Notes: generated by a model from the letters alone, not told the origin. DNA of 64,000 bases from Gautieria morchelliformis (GCA_015179125.1 WHVA01000196.1:1-64000), one strand, 5' to 3'. Shown: positions 33,717-45,350, numbered from the stretch's first letter. Program-made: numbers and translations.

Positions 33717-33787
33717 GACCAAATAGCTTAGTTGGTAAAGCACCCTATATACTCATGGGGTCCCAGGTTTGAACCCTGGTCTGGTTA
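33717..33787 (+). tRNA. tRNA-like sequence (71 nt), anticodon arm irregular
   Basis: A 7-bp acceptor (GACCAAA with TCTGGTT, one mismatch and one G-U), a 4-bp D stem with GTTGGTA loop, and a perfect T arm (CCAGG, loop TTTGAAC, CCTGG) with discriminator A are visible. The anticodon arm folds as CCCTAT/ATGGGG with a 6-nt loop, or 5 bp with 8 nt, so the anticodon cannot be read safely. It begins 51 bp after the outer end of the Gypsy LTR. It could be a decayed tRNA gene, or one belonging to the AT-rich insert. Confidence 0.5.
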
Positions 33788-34026
33788 ATTGAATTTTCAT
33801 TATCAGGGTCTGTACTACTTTCAAGTATATGTGTAAACATATATTCAACAATGTCACAGACCTCTAATGAATCTTCTGTGACTTTTATACCAAATGGTCT
33901 ATATAAAATCATAGGGGTTCGACCTCTTATTTCTATATTTGTTGTTTTGTACACTTTCATTCTTCCATCTTGTAGTACGAGTATACCATAAATAATGATT
34001 TTCTCTTCTGGTTGAGAGTAATACAT
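33745..34026 (-). CDS. unrecognised AT-rich open frame (possible viral-island remnant)
   Basis: About 94 codons, lysine/isoleucine-rich, reading KIIIYGILVLQDGRMKVY and later YRPFGIKVTEDSLEVCDIVE. It overlaps the 3' part of the tRNA-like sequence. The codon usage is AT-rich like the D5-like fragment at 24.6-25.2 kb. No match to a known family can be claimed. Confidence 0.25.
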   Translation of the reverse strand: MYYSQPEEKIIIYGILVLQDGRMKVYKTTNIEIRGRTPMILYRPFGIKVTEDSLEVCDIVEYMFTHILESSTDPDNENSINQTRVQTWDPMSI

Positions 34027-34163
34027 TGTAGAAATAATGCAAACATCATACCCCTCATTAGACTATTATATATAGAACCTTTATTACATTTATCATATGC
34101 TACAACAAAAGGATACTTTGTTTACCAGTCAATATTACCCTTGCAATCCTTATACAATGGGAA

Positions 34164-34472
34164 TCAGGACTTAACACCCATTGTGAAACCATAAAATCTG
34201 AGATGCTCTTTTATTATTAATCTATATAGATCATCAGAACTATAGAGCTGTGGAAGTATAATGAGCTCTCCACTAAAATCTGACCATTTTTCCAAGAAAA
34301 CATGTTTGTCATGACAGACGAAGGTTTCTGTTTTTATCTTCAAACCTCCCGTTTTAATGACAGACTTGTGTCCAATTGCCTTGATACCATCTGATTCAAA
34401 GGTTAGTATACTACCAAAAAATGCAGATATCTTATGGACAATCCATTTTATAGCGAGCATCATCTCCTTCAT
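34164..34472 (-). CDS. unrecognised AT-rich open frame
   Basis: About 103 codons starting MKEMMLAIKWIVHKI, with HKSVIKTGGLKIKTETFVC and SDDLYRLIIKEHLRFYGF. It looks like a real protein remnant by its residue mix and is on the same strand as the previous frame and the D5-like fragment. Function is unknown. Confidence 0.3.
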   Translation of the reverse strand: MKEMMLAIKWIVHKISAFFGSILTFESDGIKAIGHKSVIKTGGLKIKTETFVCHDKHVFLEKWSDFSGELIILPQLYSSDDLYRLIIKEHLRFYGFTMGVKS

Positions 34473-36734
34473 CTATATGAATTGACAACTTTGTAAAATC
34501 AGTTTTTATTTAGCATTTTGTATGTCATCAAACCAGTAGAATTCTGCAACTGTAGATAATAATCATATGATTCTATAACTAATAGAGGTTAGGAGCTGTA
34601 GTGATTATATGAATCCTGTCAAAACAAAAAGTGAATACACACTGAGTGTAATATAATATACAAGCTGGATCAACGATGTCATATATCCCTACAGTAGGAG
34701 ATAAGGTGACATTTATACATCCAACCCTGATATGGAGCTGGAATCGTACCACAAGTTTTTGGCCAAACTTGCTGCTGTGTGCAAACACTTTGCTTACTAC
34801 GCCACCCAGGAAGTATTTCGCAACCTGGAATTCACCTGTCGGGGGGGTTATCAATGGAATTGATAGCACCAGAGCCTTGCTACACAAATGTTAGGAAAAA
34901 GCTTCAACTCCTCGAAACATCGCCGACTTGGCAGGGTGTACATCATGGGCTCTCGGAATATTGAGAAGCACCTTGACGATGCTCAGGAAAGATGTCTAAA
35001 ACTCCCCTGGAACAATTCCGTTTCTAGTGCGACTTGACACCTTGACAATGCTCACATTGTCAGGTGCAAACATCTCCCATGCCCTGCTGCGAATGGTCGA
35101 CTCCAAGCACTGGAAAAGTTGGTATTTCCATGCGCGTAATCGATGATCTGAACATTGCCAATGGTGGACCATAGGGTTTTTTATGGTGGGGCGCAGGAGG
35201 ATTGTGGGGCGGAGGGAGGTGGGAGGCCGGAGGGGGTGTTATTATGCGGTGTTGAGAAGGAAGGTGGAAGGGCGGGAACATCTGGACAGGGCGAGTGTGG
35301 AGAGCCATGCATATACCAGTGGGACCGCAAATGGCAGCGCATCGATCGATATACCATGTGCAGAGCAAGGTGGCGCCATCTCCGCGCCTTCTACGCCCTC
35401 CCACGCCCCCTCCGTCTGCTCGGACACCTCCTCGTCATTGACATGAAGAGTCTCCCCGCCCACCAGTGCCGGGGCGGACTTATAAGCCCCTCTGCCCCAT
35501 GCGACAACCGAGCTGCACACCATGCTCCGCAAACCGGGCCCCAGCCCCATCCACACCAGCGCTGTGTCATCCCCCATGCCTTGGCCGCACGCACGGTGGG
35601 GACCATGACGATCCTGGGCATACATGCGTGGCACTGCATGGAGGTGATAGCGGGCTGGTGGAGGATGTAGGGGAGGGGGGGGAGGGGCACGGACTGTGGG
35701 TGCTGGGAAGATGATCCAGAACCTGTAGAATGTTCCGGGGCGGGAGCACGCAGGCACAGGTGCAGGTGCTACTGGAGGGAGACGGTGCAAGGGAGGAGGC
35801 CACAGGGGCGGCGGACGCGAGCCATGTATCTTCTTCCTTGGCAGCTGCTCCATATTTGACCCCGAGTTGGTAACACCTGACTTCAGTAGTCCCCAACTCT
35901 CTCCAAAGGAGAGGGAGGGCTGGTTGAACGTGAATGTCCGTGACTTCACTGACGGGGATTCACTTTCTAATTTTCTTGGCAGACACATCCTATTGAATTT
36001 CAATCCGTGGGGCTTTACTTATCTTAAGGGGAGGCCCGTCCCCGATTCTCTCCGAAGAATAGGGGACTTCTTATATCTCGATTGAAAGTGTGACTAAGAG
36101 CATTTTCATATACACCCTTGTATAGTATATATTCAGGTGTTGCTTGTGAGTCACACATTCGGTAGTCTTCTTTTGTTATCTGATGGTTTCATCGTGTTTC
36201 TTCACATACCCTCTTCTATGGAAAACCAATTTAATCTGTTAGATTATCTTTAATGGTTTTGTAGGTCCCCAAGAGTCCTCGCTCCCGTTCAATTCTTAAG
36301 TAGATAGACTAGATACTCATTCCCGTTGGCCAGATGTACTGATTGTCAGTATCTCCCATGTCTGGGACAGCTTGGGCAATGCTGAGCACAGTGTACATCA
36401 TTGGTGCTACCGATGGGGATTCTGAATTTATATTTACCAGGGGCAAGAGAACCAAGGTTGAAGTTAATAGTTCCAAGAGGATCATGACTGATTTTGCGAG
36501 AATGACTCGACTAGGGCTCGGCGCTGTACCATATGTTGGGCTGCCAGAACCATCGACAGTACGGCCGTATTACGGGTTTATGGATCATACAGGTAATATA
36601 TGTGAAAGGTAGGATTACAGACCTAGTACTTTGAGTATAAAAGCCAGTATGGGGACTCCCGAGTGGAACACCCTTCCTTTTTCCTACCACCCACTTCCCA
36701 CCCCACATCCTCTCCACCCTATGAATAAGTTTTG
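34473..36734. other. no convincingly supported gene; one long GC-rich minus-strand frame
   Basis: 34.5-34.9 kb continues AT-rich. From 35.1 to 35.85 kb the sequence turns GC-rich. A 254-codon minus-strand frame (35242-36003) is open but very Pro-rich, with no recognisable domain and overlapping open frames on both strands. 36.1-36.7 kb has only short frames. Confidence 0.35.
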
Positions 36735-37765
36735 TGTCACGACCGGTTTATTTCTCCTACCGCACTACCTCTATGTTCCCCCTTGTCACTCCCTAGCATC
36801 TTCGCCAAAGTTCGCCGCACCTACCGACCACTTCCCCTCTATGTCCACTCTACCCGCTGTTCGCCCCATTCTCTGAACCGCTATTCGCTGCTCGCGCATT
36901 TCATCAGCAGGCACGCCATCGAATATGATCGATACCATTCACCCAGCATGATGGTTCATCATTAACCCCATCATCTTCTTAATCCAACCCCATTGGGTGT
37001 TCGTATGGCCAAGGTGTGATTGCAGGACGTCTCTTCCATAGGCCGTGCGGGATCAACCCAGTAAACGAAGAGCCCGTGCAGGGTAGCATGTATGCGGGTC
37101 CCAAGACATGGTTTTGTCCATAAGTGCTTTCGCTCCCTTTATTCTCCGTCGTTTCATGTTCGCATTCTCCCCTCACTCTATTGTATGTTTATTCCATCTA
37201 CCTAGTATCATGACTGTGCACCCCTATCCCACCCTGACTCACAGCGGCCTCTTTCCTATTCCCTGATACCTTACGAGCATTCAATATAAGTAGTTTACAT
37301 TCGCATGTATATTCCCCAGTTCAATTATCATATGTCGTTCATCTTGTGCAAATTTGACCTCGCTGTGGTCATCGTCTTAAGCCTTCTCTTGGAGACTTCT
37401 ATCTTCAACTAGCAGAGGACTTAGGCATCACTGGTGAGTTCTCATACTTCATCTTTGTTACCTTAGCCTTCGAACCATCTTCTGTGCTATCGGTGAAGGG
37501 CTCCAAAGGAGCACCTTCGCCAGGGAAGGGATTGTCGAAACTTAGACAGCCCTTTCATGAGACCTTGCACGTTACATCGTCAAGTGCCACGGGCTATTTC
37601 ACTACGACTGTAGATAGGGCGAGCCCCGTTCGGGCAACCCTCTTACCTTGTGGACATTCATTGGTTCACCTATTTGCCGAACGGCATACTTATTTGCACA
37701 AGTTATTCGGGCATTCGCTGTGTTCACTAATACACGATATTAACACCTGAAAACCAATCTTGACA
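36735..37765 (-). repeat. solo LTR, copy B (1031 bp)
   Basis: Same family as copy A, in inverse orientation. The plus strand starts TGTCACGACCGG and ends CAATCTTGACA. The perfect 5-bp duplication TTTTG flanks it (36730-36734 and 37766-37770). Contains the family's repeated CGAATAG/CGAATG motifs. Confidence 0.9.
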
Positions 37766-38059
37766 TTTTGCATCTCTCCCAATACGTCCCGTGTGTCGCG
37801 CAAGGCACTTCTACACTCTTCTCCACCCAGGACCAAGCACCTCCCGCCACTGTGAGTACCATCCATTCCACCACTTACACCAGTTTTACCATGCTCACCA
37901 TAATCCAATCTACACATGAAAAAGACTCTTCTGAAGATCTAAGATAATTGCCAGTTACACTCCTATCCCTATCACCTTCGTCGGACACGACGTTCGTCCA
38001 CGCCACCCACCACCACCACCTCATCTGAACCCTGTCTTACAAGAAACTAAGTCTATATC

Positions 38060-38915
38060 GGATGGCCTGACTCATGACAAAGCATGCATACTTATAACGG
38101 TCAAAGCAGCCAATGATTTGCCTCAGCTCACATCTTGGTATGACAGACGTCACCATCCCTCAATGGCACTGGAACCAGACCCACCGTCTCTTCAGGAGCC
38201 ACCCCCAGCATGTTGTGCAAACCGCAACATCGTGTCAAGGCACCTGGTAGAGGTCTTACGGCGCCCTTCAAACCCTCCTGCCTCCTCGAAAGGAAAGGCG
38301 GGGTGTTGATTATGTTGCCCTTGACACACCGGAAGGTCGATTGATGTGAACCGCTGACATATCGGACCTACCCCTGCTGTCCCGACGACACCAACAACAA
38401 GAGATCCCCAGTGTTCTTCTATTCGACCCTCTCTTCATGGCAATGAGCTGACTGAATGGTAGTTGTATCAGCCAGCCTGAAGACAGAAACTCTTCTGTAA
38501 AGCCCCAAGACGGTGGCAAGACCCACGATCCAAGTTCCGATGGCATGTTCCGATGGTAAGAAGGGAGGCAAGCCCACTTCTCTCCTGTCTCAGGTGTATG
38601 AGGACCTTGCGTTTTGTCCTCAGGATCTGAGTCACCCGCAGGGATGGTTCAGTTTTGGATGAAGAAGGCACAGACTGCGCTAGGCCAGCTGGGGTGTCGT
38701 CTAAGAAAATAAAGGCAAGGGTGTGGATCCTCTCGAGAGGGGGCTGTCAACACTTCTCAAGGGTGGACATCAGGGTGGTCATAATGATCAGGTACGCAAT
38801 GCATGTCCCCAAGATGCGGCTGGTGTTGGCACTTGAAAGAGGACTTTGGCTCCTCCCTGTCTGCTAAGATCTGCTTGTAGCCGCTGTGTATCTAGCACGC
38901 TGGATCAGCCTCCGA
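38060..38915 (+). repeat. dispersed repeat family, copy 2
   Basis: Diverged copy of blocks from 6880-7740: TTGCCTCAGCTCACATCTTGG, AAAGGCAAGGGTGTGGATCC and GTAGCCGCTGTGTATCTAGC. A plus-strand frame reads DLPQLTSWYDRRHHPS where copy 1 reads DLPQLTSSYDSHHHPS, so this part may once have been coding. An intron-like GTAAGAAG...CTCAG occurs at about 38556-38614. Confidence 0.5.
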
Positions 38916-39101
38916 GGCAGAGTGGTGGTGCGCCTCAGCTGAGACACTAGTGGAGTCACTGGTGTTCAGCTGAGATGTGGCGCCACTCCTGAATGCAATG
39001 GTGCCGGCCCCTTGTTGGCCACAGAAGGCTCTGCGACTATGGCGAGGTCGTGATACACTCACCGTGCGCAACGACCCGACCATAATCACAAGAGTTTTCT
39101 A

Positions 39102-39174
39102 TGGTGAAGACCTTGCTGGCCACCAAAGGTTCTGCAAGTTGCAGAGCCTTGGGTGGCCAGCAAGGTCTTCACCA
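39102..39174. repeat. 73-bp near-perfect palindrome
   Basis: A 36-nt arm beginning TGGTGAAGACCTTGCTGGCC is followed after one base by its reverse complement, with two mismatches. The RNA or single strand would form a very stable hairpin. Confidence 0.85.
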
Positions 39175-40413
39175 CAGCCGTCCCAGGAGAGTGGTATGTC
39201 CCCGTCGACGATTGGATGGACGTTGATGAAGAATGAGAACTTTCCCCATCCACTCTTGTCTTCTGACCAATACCAGAGCGATTATACGGATGTCGATGAT
39301 GAGGATGTCGACTGTTCCCTCGAGACTCTGAGGATATCGGTTATCTTGGAGATGTTCGGTATGACCTCAGAGTCATGTTGCGGATCTAGGAACGGCATTG
39401 CTGGTTTCCAATCGCATTGGTGATCGATAGGTATAATCAATTAATGCACTCAAAGATGGTATCTAACTTCATTCAAAGTCCCCAGGGCTTCACTGGGAAG
39501 TGTCACTGTGTGGCATGTGGGAGCGACCATCAGTACACTTCCCACTACCAGAGTCGATGGGTGCAAACTACCCCTAGATCAATGCTTGCGCACCACTCTC
39601 GTCAAGCATTAGCAACTGCAATTGGCAATACAACTACTCAAAGATTTGAAGACTTGAAAACCGTCACGCTGAGTGGACGCGAATACGAATTCTTGTCTTT
39701 TCACCTGGAGACTAGCACACTCTTGTCCACCGGCTCTTCCAGGAAAGCAGTACAACGCTTACAACCATTGTGCTAGGTTCGTGGATGGTTTGGCATTGGC
39801 GAACCGCCCAGGCAAGAGCTGGAGAGTCCCATTGTGAGCTTGAACTGCTCTCGCACGAAGGCCTTTGGCGGGGCATTGAGAATGTGGTGGAGATAGCAGC
39901 ATCCCCACATTTTCCATGCAGATCCATGGCTGTGTGACTGGAAAGGGATGTTGGGCAGCGTTTTTCAATGAAGAACATGGGTGCAGGCGAGAGAAAATCC
40001 AGAGGGTGGGTGCACAGGCCATGCTCAAGCCGTTTGTCCACATTAACATGAAGGGCATATGCAGTTTGGCATGAGAGTCTTTGAACCTCCTTCTGGAAAT
40101 GTATCTCTAGCTCAGAGTAGTACAGCTTTATAGTAGTAGCACTGATATTAATCATGTGGTTTATTCTTTAATATTCAAGTATATTTTCGTACTAGTATAA
40201 GCATTAGAGAACGGTTGCGTCCACGCTGTGCATATGCCATATACTGTAGTATTGATACACATGATATGAGATTAGGGACACGCACTTCAAGTCAACTGTG
40301 ATGGCAAGGGCCGGCCGACGCCGCACAGCCTTGGAAGCCGACGCACCCACAGATGTCAACAGAGTTCGGTCACTGGCCGGGCGTGTACCGCCTCTCTATC
40401 TCTCTCTCTCCCC
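39175..40413. other. stretch with open frames but no recognised gene
   Basis: A plus-strand frame at 39417-39776 (with CHCVACGSDH) and overlapping minus-strand frames at 39712-40155 are open, but neither shows introns, domains or consistent composition. An AT-rich upstream region for the GT17 gene lies at 40140-40300. Confidence 0.3.
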
Positions 40414-41878
40414 ATGGATCGCCGGCATCGGCGACTCCTCTCCCTCGCAGCCGCCCTCGCCTTCTTCTTCCTTCTCTACACCTATGCCTACCAGATCCGG
40501 AACACCATCTCCTACGGCTCCCGCCCGCTATGGGACACGCCCGACGGCCCGCGGCGCGTCGTCCCCCACTACTACGCGGAAGGCACCGCGTTCGACGCAC
40601 AGCACTGTGCGCTGCACGGCTGGACCCTGCGGGACCGCGCGCGCGCGCCGGATGTGTGGGACGCGGTGCTGTTCAGCACGGAGCTGGACCTGCTCGAGAT
40701 GCGGATGCACGAGCTCGATACGGTCGTCGACAAGTTCTTCATCATCGAAAGCGACCGTATGTTCATCGCCGTTTGTGCCTTTTTTTGCGTTGATCGTTGA
40801 CCAAACATGCCTGCCTCTTCGTAGGTACGTTCACGGGCATCCCGAAGGCGCCCGTCTTTTCGCAGAATCGCGCCCGCTTCGACGCCTTCGCCGGCAAGAT
40901 CGTTTATAAGCTCATCAGCGGGCGCGTCCCCGCGCGCGGGGAGACTGCGTTCGACATCGAGCGCGACCAGCGCGCTGCGATGACCGCGCTGATCAACGCG
41001 CATGTCCCCGCGCAGGCGCGCCCGCTCGTCGTCTTCTCGGACGTGGACGAGATCCCGGCCGCGCATACCCTGCGTCTGATTAAGGCGTGCGCGGCGCCGT
41101 CGCCGCTGCACCTCCAGATGCGCAACTACATCTACTCGTTCGAGTGGCCGTACGGCTGGGGGAGCTGGCGCGCGCAGATACACAAGTGGGGCGCCCGCGA
41201 GTTTTACATGCACTCGAAGGCGACGGATGTCGTGCTGGCGGATGCGGGGTGGCATTGCAGGTGCGGCGTCTCTCATGGCTGGCCGCGGCTGCGGCTGCGT
41301 GCGCCGCCTGTGGCTGACGTTGACGTTGACGAGCGGTGCAGTTATTGTTTCAGGTATATCCACGAGTTCGTGACGAAAATGCAAGGTGCGTTTTTTCAGT
41401 TCCCGGTGGTTGGCTGGCATCAAATTAATGTACTTATGTGTGGTTTGCGCGTAGGTTTCTCGCACGCCGATCGTATTGGGGGAGATCGGTCCCTTCTCTC
41501 TCCAGCGAGGATTCAGAAGGTGATATGCGAGGGTACGGATATATTTAACATGTTGCCTGAGGTCCGTCGTTACTCCCGTTCTACGCACTCAACACTCATT
41601 CATCATCTCGACCTTCAGGCATATTCCGTACGTCCCGCCGAATATTCACTTAACGTCGTCGGCCCAACTGACCCCGCCAACCGATTATGCAGTACAAAGA
41701 CATGCTCTCTCTGATGCATCCCGATGCGTAAGCCCCAACGCCACATTCCGAGACTCGTCTTTATGACCAGTCCAGCAGGTCGCAGAGTGCCGTCGGCTTA
41801 CCGCAGCACCTCATACGGAACGCGGAAAAGTTCAAATTCTTACTGCCTGGGGGGTGCCAGCGCGCGCCCGAAGACTGA
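40414..41878 (+). CDS. GT17-family glycosyltransferase (beta-1,4-mannosyl-glycoprotein GlcNAc-transferase type)
   Basis: Seven exons (40414-40756, 40825-41260, 41342-41385, 41455-41561, 41619-41627, 41693-41727, 41779-41878) join in frame to 357 codons plus TGA; all introns are GT/AG. The product is a type II membrane protein: short basic start MDRRHRR, hydrophobic anchor ([19 protein letters not shown]), then a lumenal domain. GT17 hallmarks are visible in order: [26 protein letters not shown] with [57 protein letters not shown] and [13 protein letters not shown] at the end. It likely acts in the Golgi on glycoproteins or glycolipids. High-GC third positions and an intact frame mark it as a resident host gene. 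Exon 5 is only 9 nt. Confidence 0.9.
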
Positions 41879-43164
41879 ATCGCTTTACCATGCGTAAAGG
41901 GTTCTGGTCCGAGATCGGGTTCGTTGTTCGTCGTCGCACATTTTTACGCCCGCCCGCAGCGCGACTCGCCTTTTGGTCACGTGCGAGTCAGTAGTGCGCT
42001 ATTTGCTAGGGGCCTCTTTCGCGCACCTCTGTTTCGTACCAGCTTGCGCCCCTCGTCCTCTGTGACGGCGGCTGCACAGTCCACTCATATATATGTCCCG
42101 GCGGGACGTACGGCGCACTCGCACAGCCCAGACAAACCCGCCGGAGATTGGACTTGCGCCAGCTGCCGTCAACGGTGTATATCTCGGCGGTGTATACTTA
42201 TCTCGCCACATTTACCGGCCTTTTTGGTGCCGCGGCGCCTTGACGCCCGCGGACTATCCCGCGATGCGTGCACGTGACCGCTCTCTGGCATGACGAGCCT
42301 ACGGGGACCTTGCTCACCTCTCACCGCTCTTCTGCTGGTGGTGCTGGGAGACCAAGTGGGGACGCGGCTCGCACGACGCTGACGCTGGTGTGGCCAATCT
42401 GAGGGCCACACCAACGTCGGGTGGGACGCAGGCAGCTTCCATCCCGCACGACGCTGGTGGGCCAATCTGGGGCCGCATTAGCGACACGCAAAACCCGCTA
42501 GGCCGTATATTCATCCCTAAAACCCACAACGCCGTATATCCATCCCTCCCCTCCCTTGCCGCTCCCACGACCGTCCGTCGCCGTCTGCGCACGCCCCCGC
42601 TGCTTCGTTGATCGTCACGCCCCGCACTGGCCTTCAGGAGCCAGACCTAGAGTGCGTCCGCACTGATGACACGATGCGTCGTGGGCCCCGCACTCTAGGT
42701 CTGCGCTCGGCGGCGCGCGTCCCGCTGAGCGTGCTGCGCCGGGGCCGCACCCCCTGTAGTCGAGCACGGCGACAGGAAGTCCGGCGTCCATTCGAGGGAA
42801 TATGTGGGGAACCCTTGCGAGTACGACGAGTGGCACTGAGATGGCATTAAGCGCGAAGGTGGGTCTCCAGTTGAGGTAGCCATGGACAAATTTGTGACCT
42901 CTGGACGAGGGGAAGACAGCAAGGGCAGAAAAGAGAGGCGGTGTCAAACTCAACACTGAGCCAGAGGGGAATCAGGGATGGACGCACTGCGCAGGGTACT
43001 GGGGGCCATTTCCTTGATATACAACGACGCAGGTGAGTGACGGTGCAAAGAGATAGGAGGTGCGTAAGTCAATTTCGCCTGAGAGTAGAAAGAAGACAAC
43101 GATGAAGAACATCCAAGTTGTGCACTGCCCCCGTGCGTGTCCGTATCCATGTCCACCTCACCCC
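41879..43164. other. intergenic, with a 14-bp inverted repeat
   Basis: No gene is supported. AGACCTAGAGTGCG (42642-42655) and its exact reverse complement (42689-42702) are 33 nt apart. At 42370-42470 a GACGCTGGTG...GGCCAATCTG phrase occurs twice. Confidence 0.45.
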
Positions 43165-44400
43165 TCACCCATTCCAGCAGTACCGCTCCAAGCACATGCT
43201 GCACACGCTCAACCTTAGCACGCCCGCCCTTGCGCGCACCTTCTCCACCACACCACACGCAAGACATGTCAGTCAGAGGCATCCCCGGCGATGCCTTGCG
43301 TCGTGATATCAAACACTTGGTCTATGAAGGCCCGGACCTAGTATTATCAGTTGCATGAGTGTCATGCCACTCATCCTTTCAGCGTGCAGAACGCACCTCC
43401 TCAGGCTTATACGTAGTCTGCAGCATTGGCGTGCCCGTCACCGGCGCCGCACCTCCGCAGGGGGGCCCCCATTCGTGATGTAAATGATCATAGGCGTCTC
43501 CACCGAGTCATTGCACCCGCAGAACGTGGGGTGCCGCCTGAGGTTTTGCTGCACGAAGATGTCGGCTGTGGAGGGGATGGTGGGGAATGGGTAGAGGGAG
43601 CCGAAGAGCGCGGCGCGTTTGGCAGAATTCTGTGTAGTGGGATGGAAGATCAGATGCTTTTTCATACCCGTGTGATATAAAATAAGAATAGGGAAACAGG
43701 AGGTTTTGATACGTACGATGAATTCTGTGCCATTCGCGAAGTTGTCGGCTGTATCGGCAGACTTCGAATTCCAAGCTTTCGTGAGCAACAGACAGCTGAC
43801 AATAAAAAAAAGCGGTCCGGCGGACGTACGTACCACATCAATCGCAATGATAGTGTCGACCGCCCTCGCGCCGACCAGTAAAGGCTGGATGGGTATCTGT
43901 TCCCCATCAGACCCCCCGTCAACCAAAGTAACGAAATCCTCATTCGTGTTCGCAAACATGTTCTGTGCATGTGTCGGCGTTCAGTATTGTGGGTGAAGAA
44001 ACCGAAAGCAATACAGGAGCTGAAAGGAAAATGCAAGGCAGTGCCACGCACAGGATTTATGCCCTTGAAGGGATTTGGTACAGCTGCCGAATCGAGGCAG
44101 ACCTCCTGAGGCCCAAACGTGGCATTGATGAGTTCGATTGTGGGCCCAGCGGGGGAGGCTAAAAGAGCAGCTGCCGAAACTACGATACCACGGCATAAGT
44201 TTCATTCACAGTTATATAAACCCAGGGGAAGATAACGCCGACAGTCCAGGCATCTCAGAGGTGATAGTGCGGAAAGGACATAACTCACCGCTAAACTCGT
44301 TGAACAAGTCGCTCGAAATGCTGGCAATATAGCCCGCCTGATCAAATCCGGCGATACAGAACATCGTATATGAAGGGACATCCACACACACGACACTACA
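43165..44400 (-). pseudogene. lysophospholipase (PLA2_B/PLB family), 3' half only
   Basis: On the minus strand the exons give FCIAGFDQAGYIASISSDLF, VCLDSAAVPNPFKGINP, then EDFVTLVDGGSDGEQIPIQP with LLVGARAVDTIIAIDV. Next come ADTADNFANGTEFI, HPTFCGCNDSVETPMIIYIT, VRAFIDQVFDITTQGIAGD and the Cys-rich tail TCLACGVVEKVRARAG...CSMCLERYC to a stop at 43165. LVDGG is the catalytic-Asp region of the family. Introns are GT/AG. The half with the Ser nucleophile (GLSGGSW) is absent upstream, and 1 nt is missing near 43275 before TCLAC, so it is a pseudogene. Intact enzymes are secreted or GPI-anchored and deacylate phospholipids. Confidence 0.8.
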
Positions 44401-44759
44401 AGTCAGCAACCACAACAACAAAAATCCGGATGCAAGCTGAGTAAGCTATCACTGGGGTGAACAGATGCCACTCATTGGCCATGGCCCGTACGTCTCGTTC
44501 ACAGGAAGCATCCATAGGGCAGGTCACAGCCAGTCGCTGCGAAGATTATAAGTACGATGTCGTGTCCATCAGTGAAAGAAGAGAAAAACATAAGAGGTCA
44601 CAGTTCGTACGTGATGGTTTGGTAGCGACCGCAGGGGAGAGGCACCCACTGCGAACACACGATGTGGAAGGTGCGTAGAATCATAAGGATCGAACCATGG
44701 GTTCTGACGAATCCGATAGAGTCAACGCTTGCGCGATCCCGGAGAGGTGTCCTACTCAC

Positions 44760-44914
44760 CGATACTCTGATAAGTCAGTGTCAAAATAGACCGCCTCAGC
44801 GGCGACAAGGTCGAGCTGCTCGTCAACGTCGACAACAGCGCACAGCTTCTCGGTTGCCAACTCGAGACCAAGAAAATGGGTGGTTTTACCAGCTGGGGGC
44901 GTCTTGGAAAGCAT
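44760..44914 (-). pseudogene. first exon of a xylulokinase-like (FGGY) gene
   Basis: ATG at 44914 (minus strand) opens 51 codons reading TTHFLGLELATEKLCAVVDV, then AVYFDTDLSEYR, then a GTGAGT donor. This equals the start of fungal D-xylulose kinases (FLGLDxSTQxLKAxxxD...VxFDxDLPEY). No second exon with the expected continuation occurs within the next 350 bp, where lysophospholipase sequence starts, so only the first exon is present. Confidence 0.6.
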
Positions 44915-45039
44915 GTTTGAGCTAAGAGCATTTGTAGAGTATGAGAAAGAGAGAAAAAAGTGATGGGTGTTGAGTGGAGAATGCAAAGGCCGGCCGGTCA
45001 GCACCCCAACGCCCTGAATAATCAAAAAGGGAACAAAGA

Positions 45040-45350
45040 GTACTTACCCAAATCTTCCAAGATCGACCTCCCTCATCCACGTCACTCCCTCGGCGTCGAC
45101 GCTAAAGTTGTTGAAGTCGTCTGACAGAGTCAGAGAATATTTAGCGTCAATGAGGGATTCTGCATGTCTCAGCACCAGCGTGTTGATCCGCCCAAGGCAG
45201 CAGATGTATGCGCTTGCAATGGGGTCGAGGAAGGAAGGAGGTTAGAGCGGAGAATCAAAAGACTTATGGAAAAAAAAAGCAGTGACACGTACGTATCCAT
45301 ACCATGGTGGACAAGCAGCGCTCTGCATAGTCGACAGCAATTTCAAAGAC
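45040..45350 (-). other. exon-like segments of an unrecognised gene
   Basis: The minus strand shows NTVFEIAVDYAERCL before a GT donor and, after an acceptor, ESLIDAKYSLTLSDDFNNFS with VTWMREVDLGRFG before a GTAAGT donor. They look like host exons but no family is recognised. Confidence 0.3.

Noticed and set aside
35242..36003. 254-codon minus-strand open frame in GC-rich sequence
   Set aside because: Very Pro-rich with no domain; overlapping frames on both strands are also open, as expected for low-stop GC-rich DNA.
39712..40155. Minus-strand 148-codon frame upstream of GT17
   Set aside because: Two overlapping minus frames and a plus frame are equally open; no domain and no splice structure.
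40572..41588. 339-codon minus-strand open frame across the GT17 gene
   Set aside because: Arg-rich shadow of the GC-rich plus-strand exons; the plus strand has all GT17 motifs.
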